Assembly: GCF_035573695.1 (NCBI RefSeq)
Contig: NZ_CP121694.1
Coordinates: forward strand, 3,076,501-3,140,500
DNA: 64,000 nt
Direction: 5' to 3'
Origin: Metallumcola ferriviriculae
GTDB taxonomy: Bacteria > Bacillota > JADQBR01
Within the stretch, counting starts at the first letter, position 1; every line of letters starts with the position of its first letter. Under the pieces are notes generated by a model. The model did no database searches. It was not told the origin of the DNA and worked only from the letters and a program-made list of their open reading frames with translations. Positions 8,018 to 14,533 of the stretch are shown one piece after another. The position numbers and the translations under genes were made by a program.

Positions 8018-8668
8018 TTAGTCGGTTGCCAAGTTTTGAATTGCCCGGTTTTCTCCCACGACCACCAATACATCATTTTCTTTAATGATGGCGTCTGCAC
8101 CCGGTGCAACATTAATTTTTTCTCCGGTCTTCACAGCCAAGACGCTGACACCATGGCGTGCCCTAAGGTTTAATTCACCCAGTGATTTGCCATGCGCAAT
8201 GCCGGGGGCAACGATTTCCATAATACTATAATCTTGAGCAAGTTCGATATAGTCAAGCACATTCGCACTAACCAGGTTGTTGGCTACGCGATGACCCATG
8301 TCTCGTTCGGGATAAACCACCTTATCGGCGCCAACCCTTTCCAAGACCTTGCCGTGCAGTTCATTCTGCGCTTTGGAGACAATGTACTTAACACCCAGTT
8401 CTTTTAGAATTACCGTTACCAGTATATTGGCTTGAATATCCTTCCCAATGGCCACCACTGCCACATCGAAGTTTCGCACACCTAATGATCTCAAAGTTTC
8501 TTCATCCATGCCATCTGCCTGAACAGCATGAGTGACCACATCTGCTAAATGCTGTACCTTCGTTTCGTCGATGTCAATTGCCAACACCTCATGTCCAAGT
8601 TCTGTCAAAGTTTCAGCAACACTAGATCCAAACCGGCCCAAACCCAGAACCGCAAATTGTTTGCGCAT
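8018..8668 (-). CDS. ktrA: K+ uptake regulatory subunit KtrA/TrkA
   Basis: A 216-residue RCK protein: an N-terminal Rossmann domain with GLGRFGSSVAETL (NAD/ATP-binding GxGxxG, residues 9-14) and an acidic strand end in LAIDID, then an RCK_C domain from about residue 135 (SIMEIVAPGIAHGKSLGEL...). KtrA forms a cytoplasmic ring that gates the KtrB channel in response to ATP/ADP. In Firmicutes cyclic di-AMP binds its C-domain. The length matches KtrA (single RCK unit) rather than TrkA, which has two. It starts 12 bases after the ktrB stop codon behind an AAGGAGGG ribosome site, so the two form an operon. Confidence 0.88.
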   Translation of the reverse strand: MRKQFAVLGLGRFGSSVAETLTELGHEVLAIDIDETKVQHLADVVTHAVQADGMDEETLRSLGVRNFDVAVVAIGKDIQANILVTVILKELGVKYIVSKAQNELHGKVLERVGADKVVYPERDMGHRVANNLVSANVLDYIELAQDYSIMEIVAPGIAHGKSLGELNLRARHGVSVLAVKTGEKINVAPGADAIIKENDVLVVVGENRAIQNLATD

Positions 8669-8680
8669 ATCTCGCCCTCC

Positions 8681-10027
8681 TTATCCAATCATCAGCTGTT
8701 CTTCGGGGTATCTGATTTTACATTTTCTGCGCCGCTGGGCAATGGCAAATACCAATGTCAACGGCCCCAGTCTTCCTAGAAACATTGTTAAAGTTATCAT
8801 GATTTTGCCCAAAATTGAGAGTTCTGTAGTTAAACCCAAGGATAAACCCACGGTACCGAACGCGGAGGTGGTTTCAAACAGGGTAGTAAGAAAATCAGCA
8901 TGCTCTGATACTGTCAGGATAAGCGTAACAAAGGTAACCCATATGAAGGCGACAAATGTTACCGCCAGTGCCTTATCCAAGGTTTCTCTGGGTACTCTTC
9001 TTTCAAAAGCTGTAGGTTCCTCTTTACCCAGCAATGTCGCGCGGGCAGAATAAAAAACTGCGGCAAAAGTAGTGGTCTTAATGCCACCGCCGGTAGACCC
9101 GGGGGAGGCGCCGATGAACATCAGCAGTATCAGTAGAAATTGCGTAGGTATCATTAACCCCGCCGTATCCAACGTGTTAAAACCTGCCGTTCTTGGTGTA
9201 GCCGAAGAAAAGAAAGCGGATAACAACTTACTGCCCACAGAGAGATTACCCATAGTAGCGGGATTATTCCATTCTATAATAGAAATAATGGTAAAGCCAA
9301 ATGCCAGTAATCCCAAGCTGGTTGTTATTACTGATTTCGCATGCAGGTTTAAATCCTTTTTGCACCGGGTCTGAGTTAATACCACAATTACACTAAAACC
9401 CAAACCGCCAATGATAAATAAAAACGCGACTGTCAGACTAACTACCGGATCATTGGCATAAGCAGTCAAACTGCTAAATTTACCGGTAACTGTTCCGAAA
9501 AGGTCAAAGCCGGCATTATTAAAAGCGGATATAGAATGAAATATACCATACTTAATTGCCTTTGCTAAAGGCATATCCTTTATAAACCTCAGCGTCAAAA
9601 TTACTGCACCGGCGCTTTCGATGATAAAGGTAGTAAGCAATATCTGCTGTACCAGCTTAACGACTCCGGAAACGCTAAGTTTATTCAATGCCTCCTGCAG
9701 CAGTAGTCTTTCCTTTAAGCCAATCTTTTTACGCAACAGAAGCGCGAAGAATGCAGCAAATGTCATGATCCCCAAGCCGCCTATTTGAATTAAGAGCAGA
9801 ATCACTATTTGGCCAAACATAGACCAGTGAGAAGCCGTATCTACCACCACCAACCCAGTAACACATAATGCAGAAGTGGCGGTAAACAATGCATCCAAAA
9901 AGTTAGTGGCGGTGCCGCTGGCCGACGCCACAGGCAGACTCAAAAGCACCGCGCCAACCAATATTAATACAGCAAAACCTAATACTAATATTTGCGGCGG
10001 ACCCATACGGTTTAGCACTCTATTCAT
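8681..10027 (-). CDS. ktrB: K+ channel/transporter subunit KtrB (TrkH family)
   Basis: About 448 residues with eight to ten membrane segments. The start at 10027 (MNRVLNRMGPPQILVLGFAV) follows AAGGGGG; nine further in-frame codons upstream lack a ribosome site. It has the four pore-loop repeats of the TrkH/KtrB superfamily, with filter glycines in TATSALCVTGLVVVD, FHSISAFNNAGFDLFG, SATPRTAGFNTLD and TTSAFGTVGLSLGL. The segment GASPGSTGGGIKTTT is the characteristic TrkH loop. It takes up K+, in some species coupled to Na+, and is gated by KtrA, encoded directly downstream. A hairpin with a T-tract lies about 100 bases upstream in its leader, which could act as an attenuator. Confidence 0.88.
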   Translation of the reverse strand: MNRVLNRMGPPQILVLGFAVLILVGAVLLSLPVASASGTATNFLDALFTATSALCVTGLVVVDTASHWSMFGQIVILLLIQIGGLGIMTFAAFFALLLRKKIGLKERLLLQEALNKLSVSGVVKLVQQILLTTFIIESAGAVILTLRFIKDMPLAKAIKYGIFHSISAFNNAGFDLFGTVTGKFSSLTAYANDPVVSLTVAFLFIIGGLGFSVIVVLTQTRCKKDLNLHAKSVITTSLGLLAFGFTIISIIEWNNPATMGNLSVGSKLLSAFFSSATPRTAGFNTLDTAGLMIPTQFLLILLMFIGASPGSTGGGIKTTTFAAVFYSARATLLGKEEPTAFERRVPRETLDKALAVTFVAFIWVTFVTLILTVSEHADFLTTLFETTSAFGTVGLSLGLTTELSILGKIMITLTMFLGRLGPLTLVFAIAQRRRKCKIRYPEEQLMIG

Positions 10028-10128
10028 AGTATTGTCCCCCTTAGCAATTCTCACTAATTAAGATAAGCAGTCTTAGTCATAATAATCGAAAGCGATAAAT
10101 ATATTTACTGAATGAAAAAAATAAACTA

Positions 10129-10149
10129 AGGCGTTTCCCTCAAACGCCT
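10129..10149 (-). terminator. Terminator-like hairpin in the ktrB leader
   Basis: Minus strand AGGCGTTT-GAGGG-AAACGCCT followed by TAGTTTATTTTTTTC. No minus-strand gene lies upstream, so it may be an attenuator for ktrB or the end of a small RNA transcribed from the region now split by the IS. Confidence 0.55.
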
Positions 10150-10200
10150 CAGAGGTTAGTAAAACTCGCCTTTCATTCACTTTCCTAAATATATTACTCC

Positions 10201-10416
10201 TTAATGGCCGTATTGTAAAGAGTACCTCTAATACTTTAGATGTATACTGCTGTAAAGGCCGGGGATTATAAGGAATAAAAAAAGTTGCAGGACTTTGTTT
10301 ACTTTTCTTGAAGGTAATTAGTTGGGATGATTCCCGGAAAGGAAGTGGTTTGTTTTCTTGTAGCTACCTTATCCGCTAAGACAAAGCTTAGGTTGCTAAA
10401 CAACCCAAAAATATTC
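10201..10416 (+). repeat. 216-bp direct repeat, left copy (target duplication of the glnA leader)
   Basis: Identical base for base to 12427-12642. It begins TTAATGGCCGTATTG and ends CCAAAAATATTC. It brackets the IS1634-type element, so it is best read as its long target-site duplication. In the right copy the sequence leads straight into glnA. Confidence 0.95.
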
Positions 10417-10454
10417 CGTTGTTTTACACCAACTACATATAAAAAACCGCTCTG

Positions 10455-10480
10455 AAGCCCGAGAAGTCGGGCTTTTCTTT
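10455..10480 (+). terminator. Terminator at the left end of the IS1634-type element
   Basis: AAGCCCGA-GAAG-TCGGGCTT followed by TTCTTTTG. It would stop transcription entering from the left direct-repeat copy before it reaches the transposase. Confidence 0.75.
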
Positions 10481-10551
10481 TGTCAATCTTTATGCATTTA
10501 TATGTTGTATATCGTCGTGTATTGTGATATTATGGGATTAGAGGTGAATTT

Positions 10552-12324
10552 ATGTATGTAAAGAAAAGTATCAGTAATGGTAAGGTCTATTTGTCTTTTG
10601 TCCAAGGTTATAGACAGAATGGAAAGGTAAAACAAAAAACAGTTGAGAAACTTGGCTATCTTGAAGATCTGGAAAAGGAATATCCTGATCCTATTGCACA
10701 TTTCAAGCGGGTTGCAAAGGAACGTACCAAGAACGAAGTTCCGCAAAAAAAACTAGAACTTGACCTGTTAGCTAAGCTTCCGGATCAAGCAGCATTGCGC
10801 AAAAATCTTGGTTATACTGTGCCAAAATCAGTATACTCTCTACTTGGTCTTAGAGAATATTTCCAGAACAAGCAAAGGCATTTAATCGTAGATTATAACC
10901 TAAACAGCATATTCAGTCTGCTCATTTTCAACCGCTTTTTATTTCCTTCATCAAAAAGACACGCCTTTGAAACCAAGGATTATTTCTTTGAATCCTTTGA
11001 CTTTTCACTGGCTGACATTTACCGTGCTCTGGATTACTTTGCCGGATATTCAAATGAGATCCAACGGCATCTCCATAGTAGAATATCGGAACTTATAGCA
11101 AGAGATAACCAGCTTGGATATTATGATGTCACCAACTACTACTTCGAGATCCCTTATGAGGATGAAGATGAATACGATGAAGACGGGAATATGATTAAAA
11201 AGGGTCAAAAAAAACGTGGCCCATCTAAAGAGCACCGTAAAGATCCCATCATTCAAATGGGACTCCTGATGGATACTAATGGAATCCCCATGGCCTTCAA
11301 TACTTTTTCTGGTGGCGAAAGTGAAAAACTCTCTCTACTTCCAACAATTCGCCGTGTAAAGAGAGATTTCGCCTTGGAACGTATTATCGTTGTAGCAGAC
11401 AGGGGGCTTAACACTAGTGATAATACCACTTTTCTTTCGGGAAAGAACCATGATGACATGGCAGGTAATGACGGCTATGTTTATGGACAGAGTGTTCTCG
11501 GTGCTGACAAAGAATTTAAAGAATGGGTATTAAATCAGGAAGATTATTTAATAGACAAAGAAGAAGATAAGGATGGAAATACCGTCTTTTTTAAGCACAA
11601 ATTCCGCATTCATGCAAAGAAAATACAGTTAAAGGGAACAGATGGCAAGCGTGCCCAAAAGATGGAAATATTTCAGAAACAGATGGTCTACTATTCCGAT
11701 AAATACGCCAAAAAACAGAAAAAAGACAGAGATAAGGCTATTGCGAAGGCAAAGGAACTGATTGCCAAACCCGGAAAATATACAAGAGCTACCAGCATTG
11801 GAGCTGCCGGCTATGTAAGCAATATCAAATTCTTAAAACAAACAGGTGAAATACCTGACGGGCTTGTTCTTTCCCTGAATGAAGCAAGAATTCAGAAGGA
11901 AGAAAAATATGATGGATACTATTCCATTGTTACCAGTGAAAAGCATTTATCAGATAGAGAAATTCGTGATATTTACAAGGGACTTTGGGAAATCGAAGAA
12001 TCCTTTAAAGTAATCAAGAGTGAATTCAAGGCGAGACCTGTATATGTAAAAAAAGATGCACATGTAGAAGCACATTTTCTGGTATGTTTTGTAGCACTCG
12101 TAATCATGCGGGTTCTTGAACAGATGCTAGAGAAAAAACATACTGTGAAGCAGATTCGCAATTCTTTGATTAGCTATTCCTGCTCCTATTTGGAACAAAA
12201 CTATTACCTGTTTGATTATCGAGATGATGTAATAGAATCCATTGAGTCTGTCTTTGGCTTTGACTTAAGTAAAAAGATTATGTCTCAGGCAGCGATCAAA
12301 AAAATTTTGCAATACAAAAAATAA
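10552..12324 (+). CDS. IS1634-family DDE transposase
   Basis: A 590-residue transposase of the IS4 superfamily, IS1634 group. The ATG follows GAGGTG at 6-base spacing. The N-terminus (YLSFVQGYRQNGKVKQKTVE) is typical of the group. DDE residues fall in YYDVTNYYFE (first Asp, near residue 198), VVADRGLN (second Asp, near 283) and IYKGLWEIEESFKVIKSEF (the Y-(2)-R/K-x-W-x-IE box with the catalytic Glu, near 480). A very acidic insertion (EDEDEYDEDGN) follows the first Asp. The frame is complete. The product would mobilise the 2-kb element in which it lies and is responsible for the unusually long target duplication. Confidence 0.92.
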   Translation: MYVKKSISNGKVYLSFVQGYRQNGKVKQKTVEKLGYLEDLEKEYPDPIAHFKRVAKERTKNEVPQKKLELDLLAKLPDQAALRKNLGYTVPKSVYSLLGLREYFQNKQRHLIVDYNLNSIFSLLIFNRFLFPSSKRHAFETKDYFFESFDFSLADIYRALDYFAGYSNEIQRHLHSRISELIARDNQLGYYDVTNYYFEIPYEDEDEYDEDGNMIKKGQKKRGPSKEHRKDPIIQMGLLMDTNGIPMAFNTFSGGESEKLSLLPTIRRVKRDFALERIIVVADRGLNTSDNTTFLSGKNHDDMAGNDGYVYGQSVLGADKEFKEWVLNQEDYLIDKEEDKDGNTVFFKHKFRIHAKKIQLKGTDGKRAQKMEIFQKQMVYYSDKYAKKQKKDRDKAIAKAKELIAKPGKYTRATSIGAAGYVSNIKFLKQTGEIPDGLVLSLNEARIQKEEKYDGYYSIVTSEKHLSDREIRDIYKGLWEIEESFKVIKSEFKARPVYVKKDAHVEAHFLVCFVALVIMRVLEQMLEKKHTVKQIRNSLISYSCSYLEQNYYLFDYRDDVIESIESVFGFDLSKKIMSQAAIKKILQYKK

Positions 12325-12358
12325 GTGTCAATACACTACAAGTTTTTGACAAAATACA

Positions 12359-12401
12359 AAACCCGCTAGCCCTTGGTAATACTGGGGCAACGGGTTTTTT
12401 T
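12359..12401 (+). terminator. Terminator after the IS1634-type transposase
   Basis: AAACCCG...CGGGTTTTTTT with an inner GCCC/GGGC stem and a T-run. It lies 35 bases past the transposase stop codon and inside the element, and would keep transposase transcription from running into glnA. Confidence 0.8.
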
Positions 12402-12426
12402 AATCGTTTTTGCTGTAAAACTCAGG

Positions 12427-12642
12427 TTAATGGCCGTATTGTAAAGAGTACCTCTAATACTTTAGATGTATACTGCTGTAAAGGCCGGGGATTATAAGGA
12501 ATAAAAAAAGTTGCAGGACTTTGTTTACTTTTCTTGAAGGTAATTAGTTGGGATGATTCCCGGAAAGGAAGTGGTTTGTTTTCTTGTAGCTACCTTATCC
12601 GCTAAGACAAAGCTTAGGTTGCTAAACAACCCAAAAATATTC
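12427..12642 (+). repeat. 216-bp direct repeat, right copy (functional glnA leader)
   Basis: Identical to 10201-10416. This copy adjoins glnA, ending 1 base before its AAGGAGTG ribosome site. It holds small stems (GGTTG-CTAAA-CAACC near the 3' end; GGGA-TGAT-TCCC) and a stretch GCAGGACTTTGTTTACTTTTCTTGAAGG that loosely resembles a sigma-H promoter (AGGA...GAA). I do not recognise a named riboswitch in it. Confidence 0.95.
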
Positions 12643-12676
12643 TAAGGAGTGTCAAATTATTTTAGAGCAAGAAGAA

Positions 12677-13984
12677 GTGTTGTCTCGAGTCGCTGAGGAA
12701 AACGTGGAATTTATTCGGCTGCAGTTCACTGATATATTCGGTATCGTCAAGAATTTGGCCATTACCGTAGAGGAATTAGAAAAAGCACTCAACGGAGAGT
12801 TGATGTTTGATGGCTCCTCAATTGACGGATTTGCCCGTGTCGAAGAATCCGATATGTACCTGCGTCCGGACCCAAGCACCTTCGCAATCTTCCCCTGGAG
12901 TAGGGCTGAGGATAAAACTGCCCGGCTAATCTGTGATGTTTACAAGACCATTGATGAACCATTTGAAGGATGTCCTCGGGGAATTTTGAAGAAGGTGTTA
13001 AAAGAAGCAAACGAAATGGGGTATACGGTAAACGTCGGCCCGGAGGGGGAGTTTTTCCTCTTTCATACCGATGAACGTAATCGCCCTGTTTTCGATATAC
13101 ACGACGAAGCAGGTTATTTCGACCTTTCACCTACCGATAAAGGCGAAAAAGCACGACGTGACATGGTATTGGCACTAAAAAAATTGGGCTTTCGCATTGA
13201 AGCTTCGCACCATGAGGTAGCGCCTTCACAGCACGAAATTGATTTTCAATATGATGAAGCGTTAAAAACTGCGGATAGGTTTGTAACCTTTAAGTATGTA
13301 GTGCGTAATATTGCTCATGAGCACGGTCTTTATGCGACCTTTATGCCCAAACCACTGGCCGGAGAAAATGGTTCTGCAATGCACTGTCATCAGTCACTTT
13401 ACCAAAATGGTGATAACGCATTCTATGACCCACAGTCAGATTTTGAATTAAGCACGATTGCTAAACAGTATATAGCCGGTATCCTCAAGCATGCGAACGC
13501 TATCGCTGCCATTGGTAATCCTACGGTTAACTCTTACAAGCGATTAGAACCCGGCTACGAAGCACCGGTCAACGTGGCTTGGTCCACCCATAACCGCAGC
13601 GCGTTGGTGAGGGTTCCTCCCACACGAGGCAATGGTACGCGGTTAGAGCTTAGAAATCCCGATGCAACCGCTAATCCCTATCTGCTATTTGCGGTAATGA
13701 TTAAAGCTGGACTTGACGGTATCAAGAACAATCTAGAAGTTCCCGAACCGATTAACGGCAATGTTTATGAACTGACTGAAAAAGAGCGTGAAGAGGCACA
13801 GTTAACCACTCTGCCGCGGAACCTTGAGGAAGCTCTTGAAGATCTGCAGCAAGATGACTTGATCTGCCAAGCGCTTGGGGAGCATACATTAAGCCGTTTT
13901 CTTAATATAAAATACAAAGAATGGCAGGAATACAGATCCGAAGTTCATCCCTGGGAAATCAGACGCTATTTTAAAAAATTCTAA
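12677..13984 (+). CDS. glnA: Glutamine synthetase type I
   Basis: Glutamine synthetase makes glutamine from glutamate, ammonia and ATP. About 435 residues from the GTG at 12677. Family motifs: LQFTDIFG, FDGSSIDGFARVEESDMYL, VGPEGEFFLF, HHEVAPSQHEIDF, MPKPLAGENGSAMHCHQSL, NPTVNSYKRL and the C-terminal RNPDATANPYLLF. At about 440 residues it is the short GSI-alpha form of Firmicutes. The start is odd: the only good Shine-Dalgarno (AAGGAGTG, 12644-12651) lies 25 bases before the GTG. The in-frame codons between encode LEQEE, as expected for the N-terminus of relatives, and the codons at correct spacing are ATT ATT (12656-12661). Initiation at ATT is therefore possible. The gene is monocistronic with a strong terminator. 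Confidence 0.92.
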   Translation: MLSRVAEENVEFIRLQFTDIFGIVKNLAITVEELEKALNGELMFDGSSIDGFARVEESDMYLRPDPSTFAIFPWSRAEDKTARLICDVYKTIDEPFEGCPRGILKKVLKEANEMGYTVNVGPEGEFFLFHTDERNRPVFDIHDEAGYFDLSPTDKGEKARRDMVLALKKLGFRIEASHHEVAPSQHEIDFQYDEALKTADRFVTFKYVVRNIAHEHGLYATFMPKPLAGENGSAMHCHQSLYQNGDNAFYDPQSDFELSTIAKQYIAGILKHANAIAAIGNPTVNSYKRLEPGYEAPVNVAWSTHNRSALVRVPPTRGNGTRLELRNPDATANPYLLFAVMIKAGLDGIKNNLEVPEPINGNVYELTEKEREEAQLTTLPRNLEEALEDLQQDDLICQALGEHTLSRFLNIKYKEWQEYRSEVHPWEIRRYFKKF

Positions 13985-13995
13985 TATCACTATCA

Positions 13996-14030
13996 AGAGA
14001 GCAGATAATCTTATCTGCTCTCTTTTTTTT
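13996..14030 (+). terminator. Strong terminator after glnA
   Basis: AGAGAGCAGATAA-TC-TTATCTGCTCTCT, a 13-bp perfect stem followed by seven more T. Confidence 0.92.
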
Positions 14031-14129
14031 AGTTCACAATAAATTCAACAATCCTTCACGATTTCTTCATGAATTTATTGTACTATAGGCTGTAGTAAGA
14101 TCATACTAATTGTGAAAGGAATGAATTGA

Positions 14130-14336
14130 ATGAGAAAATTAAAGATAATTTCTAGCGTAAGTTTGCTGGCCGTTAGTCTTTTCGCTTTTTCCGGCAACGC
14201 ATTTGCAGCCAATATGGTTAGTAAAATGGCTGTTGAAAAAGGTGGTCAGGCCGTTGCCCAATGCGCTCAAACCATGGACAAGGGCGTCTCTCAATGTGCT
14301 GCCGCAAGCAGCAGTATGACTATGGAAATGCAGTAG
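14130..14336 (+). CDS. Small secreted peptide of unknown function
   Basis: A 68-residue product with a textbook Sec signal peptide (basic KLK, hydrophobic core SSVSLLAVSLFAF, cleavage after AFA at about residue 27). The mature part of about 41 residues is small, contains two cysteines (QCAQTM, QCAAAS), is rich in Ala, Ser, Gln and Met, and ends in MTMEMQ. The ATG has an AAAGGA site 9 bases upstream, and a terminator follows directly, so it is an independent transcription unit. I do not recognise the family. It could be a signalling peptide, a metal-binding peptide or a cell-surface factor. It lies between glnA and a class B PBP. Confidence 0.7.
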   Translation: MRKLKIISSVSLLAVSLFAFSGNAFAANMVSKMAVEKGGQAVAQCAQTMDKGVSQCAAASSSMTMEMQ

Positions 14337-14341
14337 CAGCC

Positions 14342-14375
14342 AAAGGAAGGGTGAATACCCTTCCTTTCTTTTTTT
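14342..14375 (+). terminator. Terminator after the small secreted peptide
   Basis: AAAGGAAGGGT-GAAT-ACCCTTCCTTT followed by CTTTTTTTT. Confidence 0.88.
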
Positions 14376-14529
14376 AAGAAAGAATATGATCAAGGCTAAT
14401 CTGACAGCGCCTATGCAAGGTATACTTAAGTTCCTCATTACCGGTCTTATTCATTAACCTGCTGCTATGACGGTAGGCAAAGAAAGCATGTTCCGCCTCG
14501 CGACATTGCTTGTCGTCTATGTCAAACAC
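14374..14529 (-). CDS. Possible small protein (51 aa) downstream of the PBP gene
   Basis: A short minus-strand frame directly behind a perfect AAGGAGGTG ribosome site just after the PBP stop codon. Reading from the GTG at 14529 gives a 51-residue, His- and Arg-rich peptide starting VFDIDDKQC and ending SLDHILS, with cysteines at 9 and 42. The difficulty is the start: the GTG overlaps the Shine-Dalgarno itself, and the codons at proper spacing are GAC or ATA, so initiation would be unusual. The amino-acid composition looks protein-like and the frame ends beside the convergent terminator at 14342-14375. No family is recognised. Treat as tentative. Confidence 0.35.
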   Translation of the reverse strand: MFDIDDKQCREAEHAFFAYRHSSRLMNKTGNEELKYTLHRRCQISLDHILS

Positions 14530-14533
14530 CTCC

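Larger units (their letters stand above)
10417..12426 (+). mobile_element. IS1634-family insertion sequence, 2010 bp
   Basis: Bounded exactly by the two 216-bp direct repeats. The ends are imperfect inverted repeats: the left reads CGTTGTTTTACACCAA, the right (reverse complement) CCTGAGTTTTACAGCAA, sharing GTTTTACA-x-CAA, and both continue into AT-rich tracts ending AAAAAACC. It contains one intact transposase, a terminator near the left end and one after the transposase. IS1634 elements are known for long, variable-length target duplications, which fits what is seen. Confidence 0.9.

Noticed and set aside
10028-10416. c-di-AMP (ydaO/yuaA) riboswitch for ktrB
   Set aside because: I could not find the conserved motif on the minus strand; only the terminator-like hairpin is supported.
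10201-12642. Two identical repeats as a CRISPR or phage att pair
   Set aside because: Only two copies, 216 bp long, flanking a transposase with inverted-repeat ends. There are no spacers, cas genes or integrase.
12427-12642. Glutamine riboswitch upstream of glnA
   Set aside because: The known glnA/downstream-peptide motif is not visible, although the gene context would fit.
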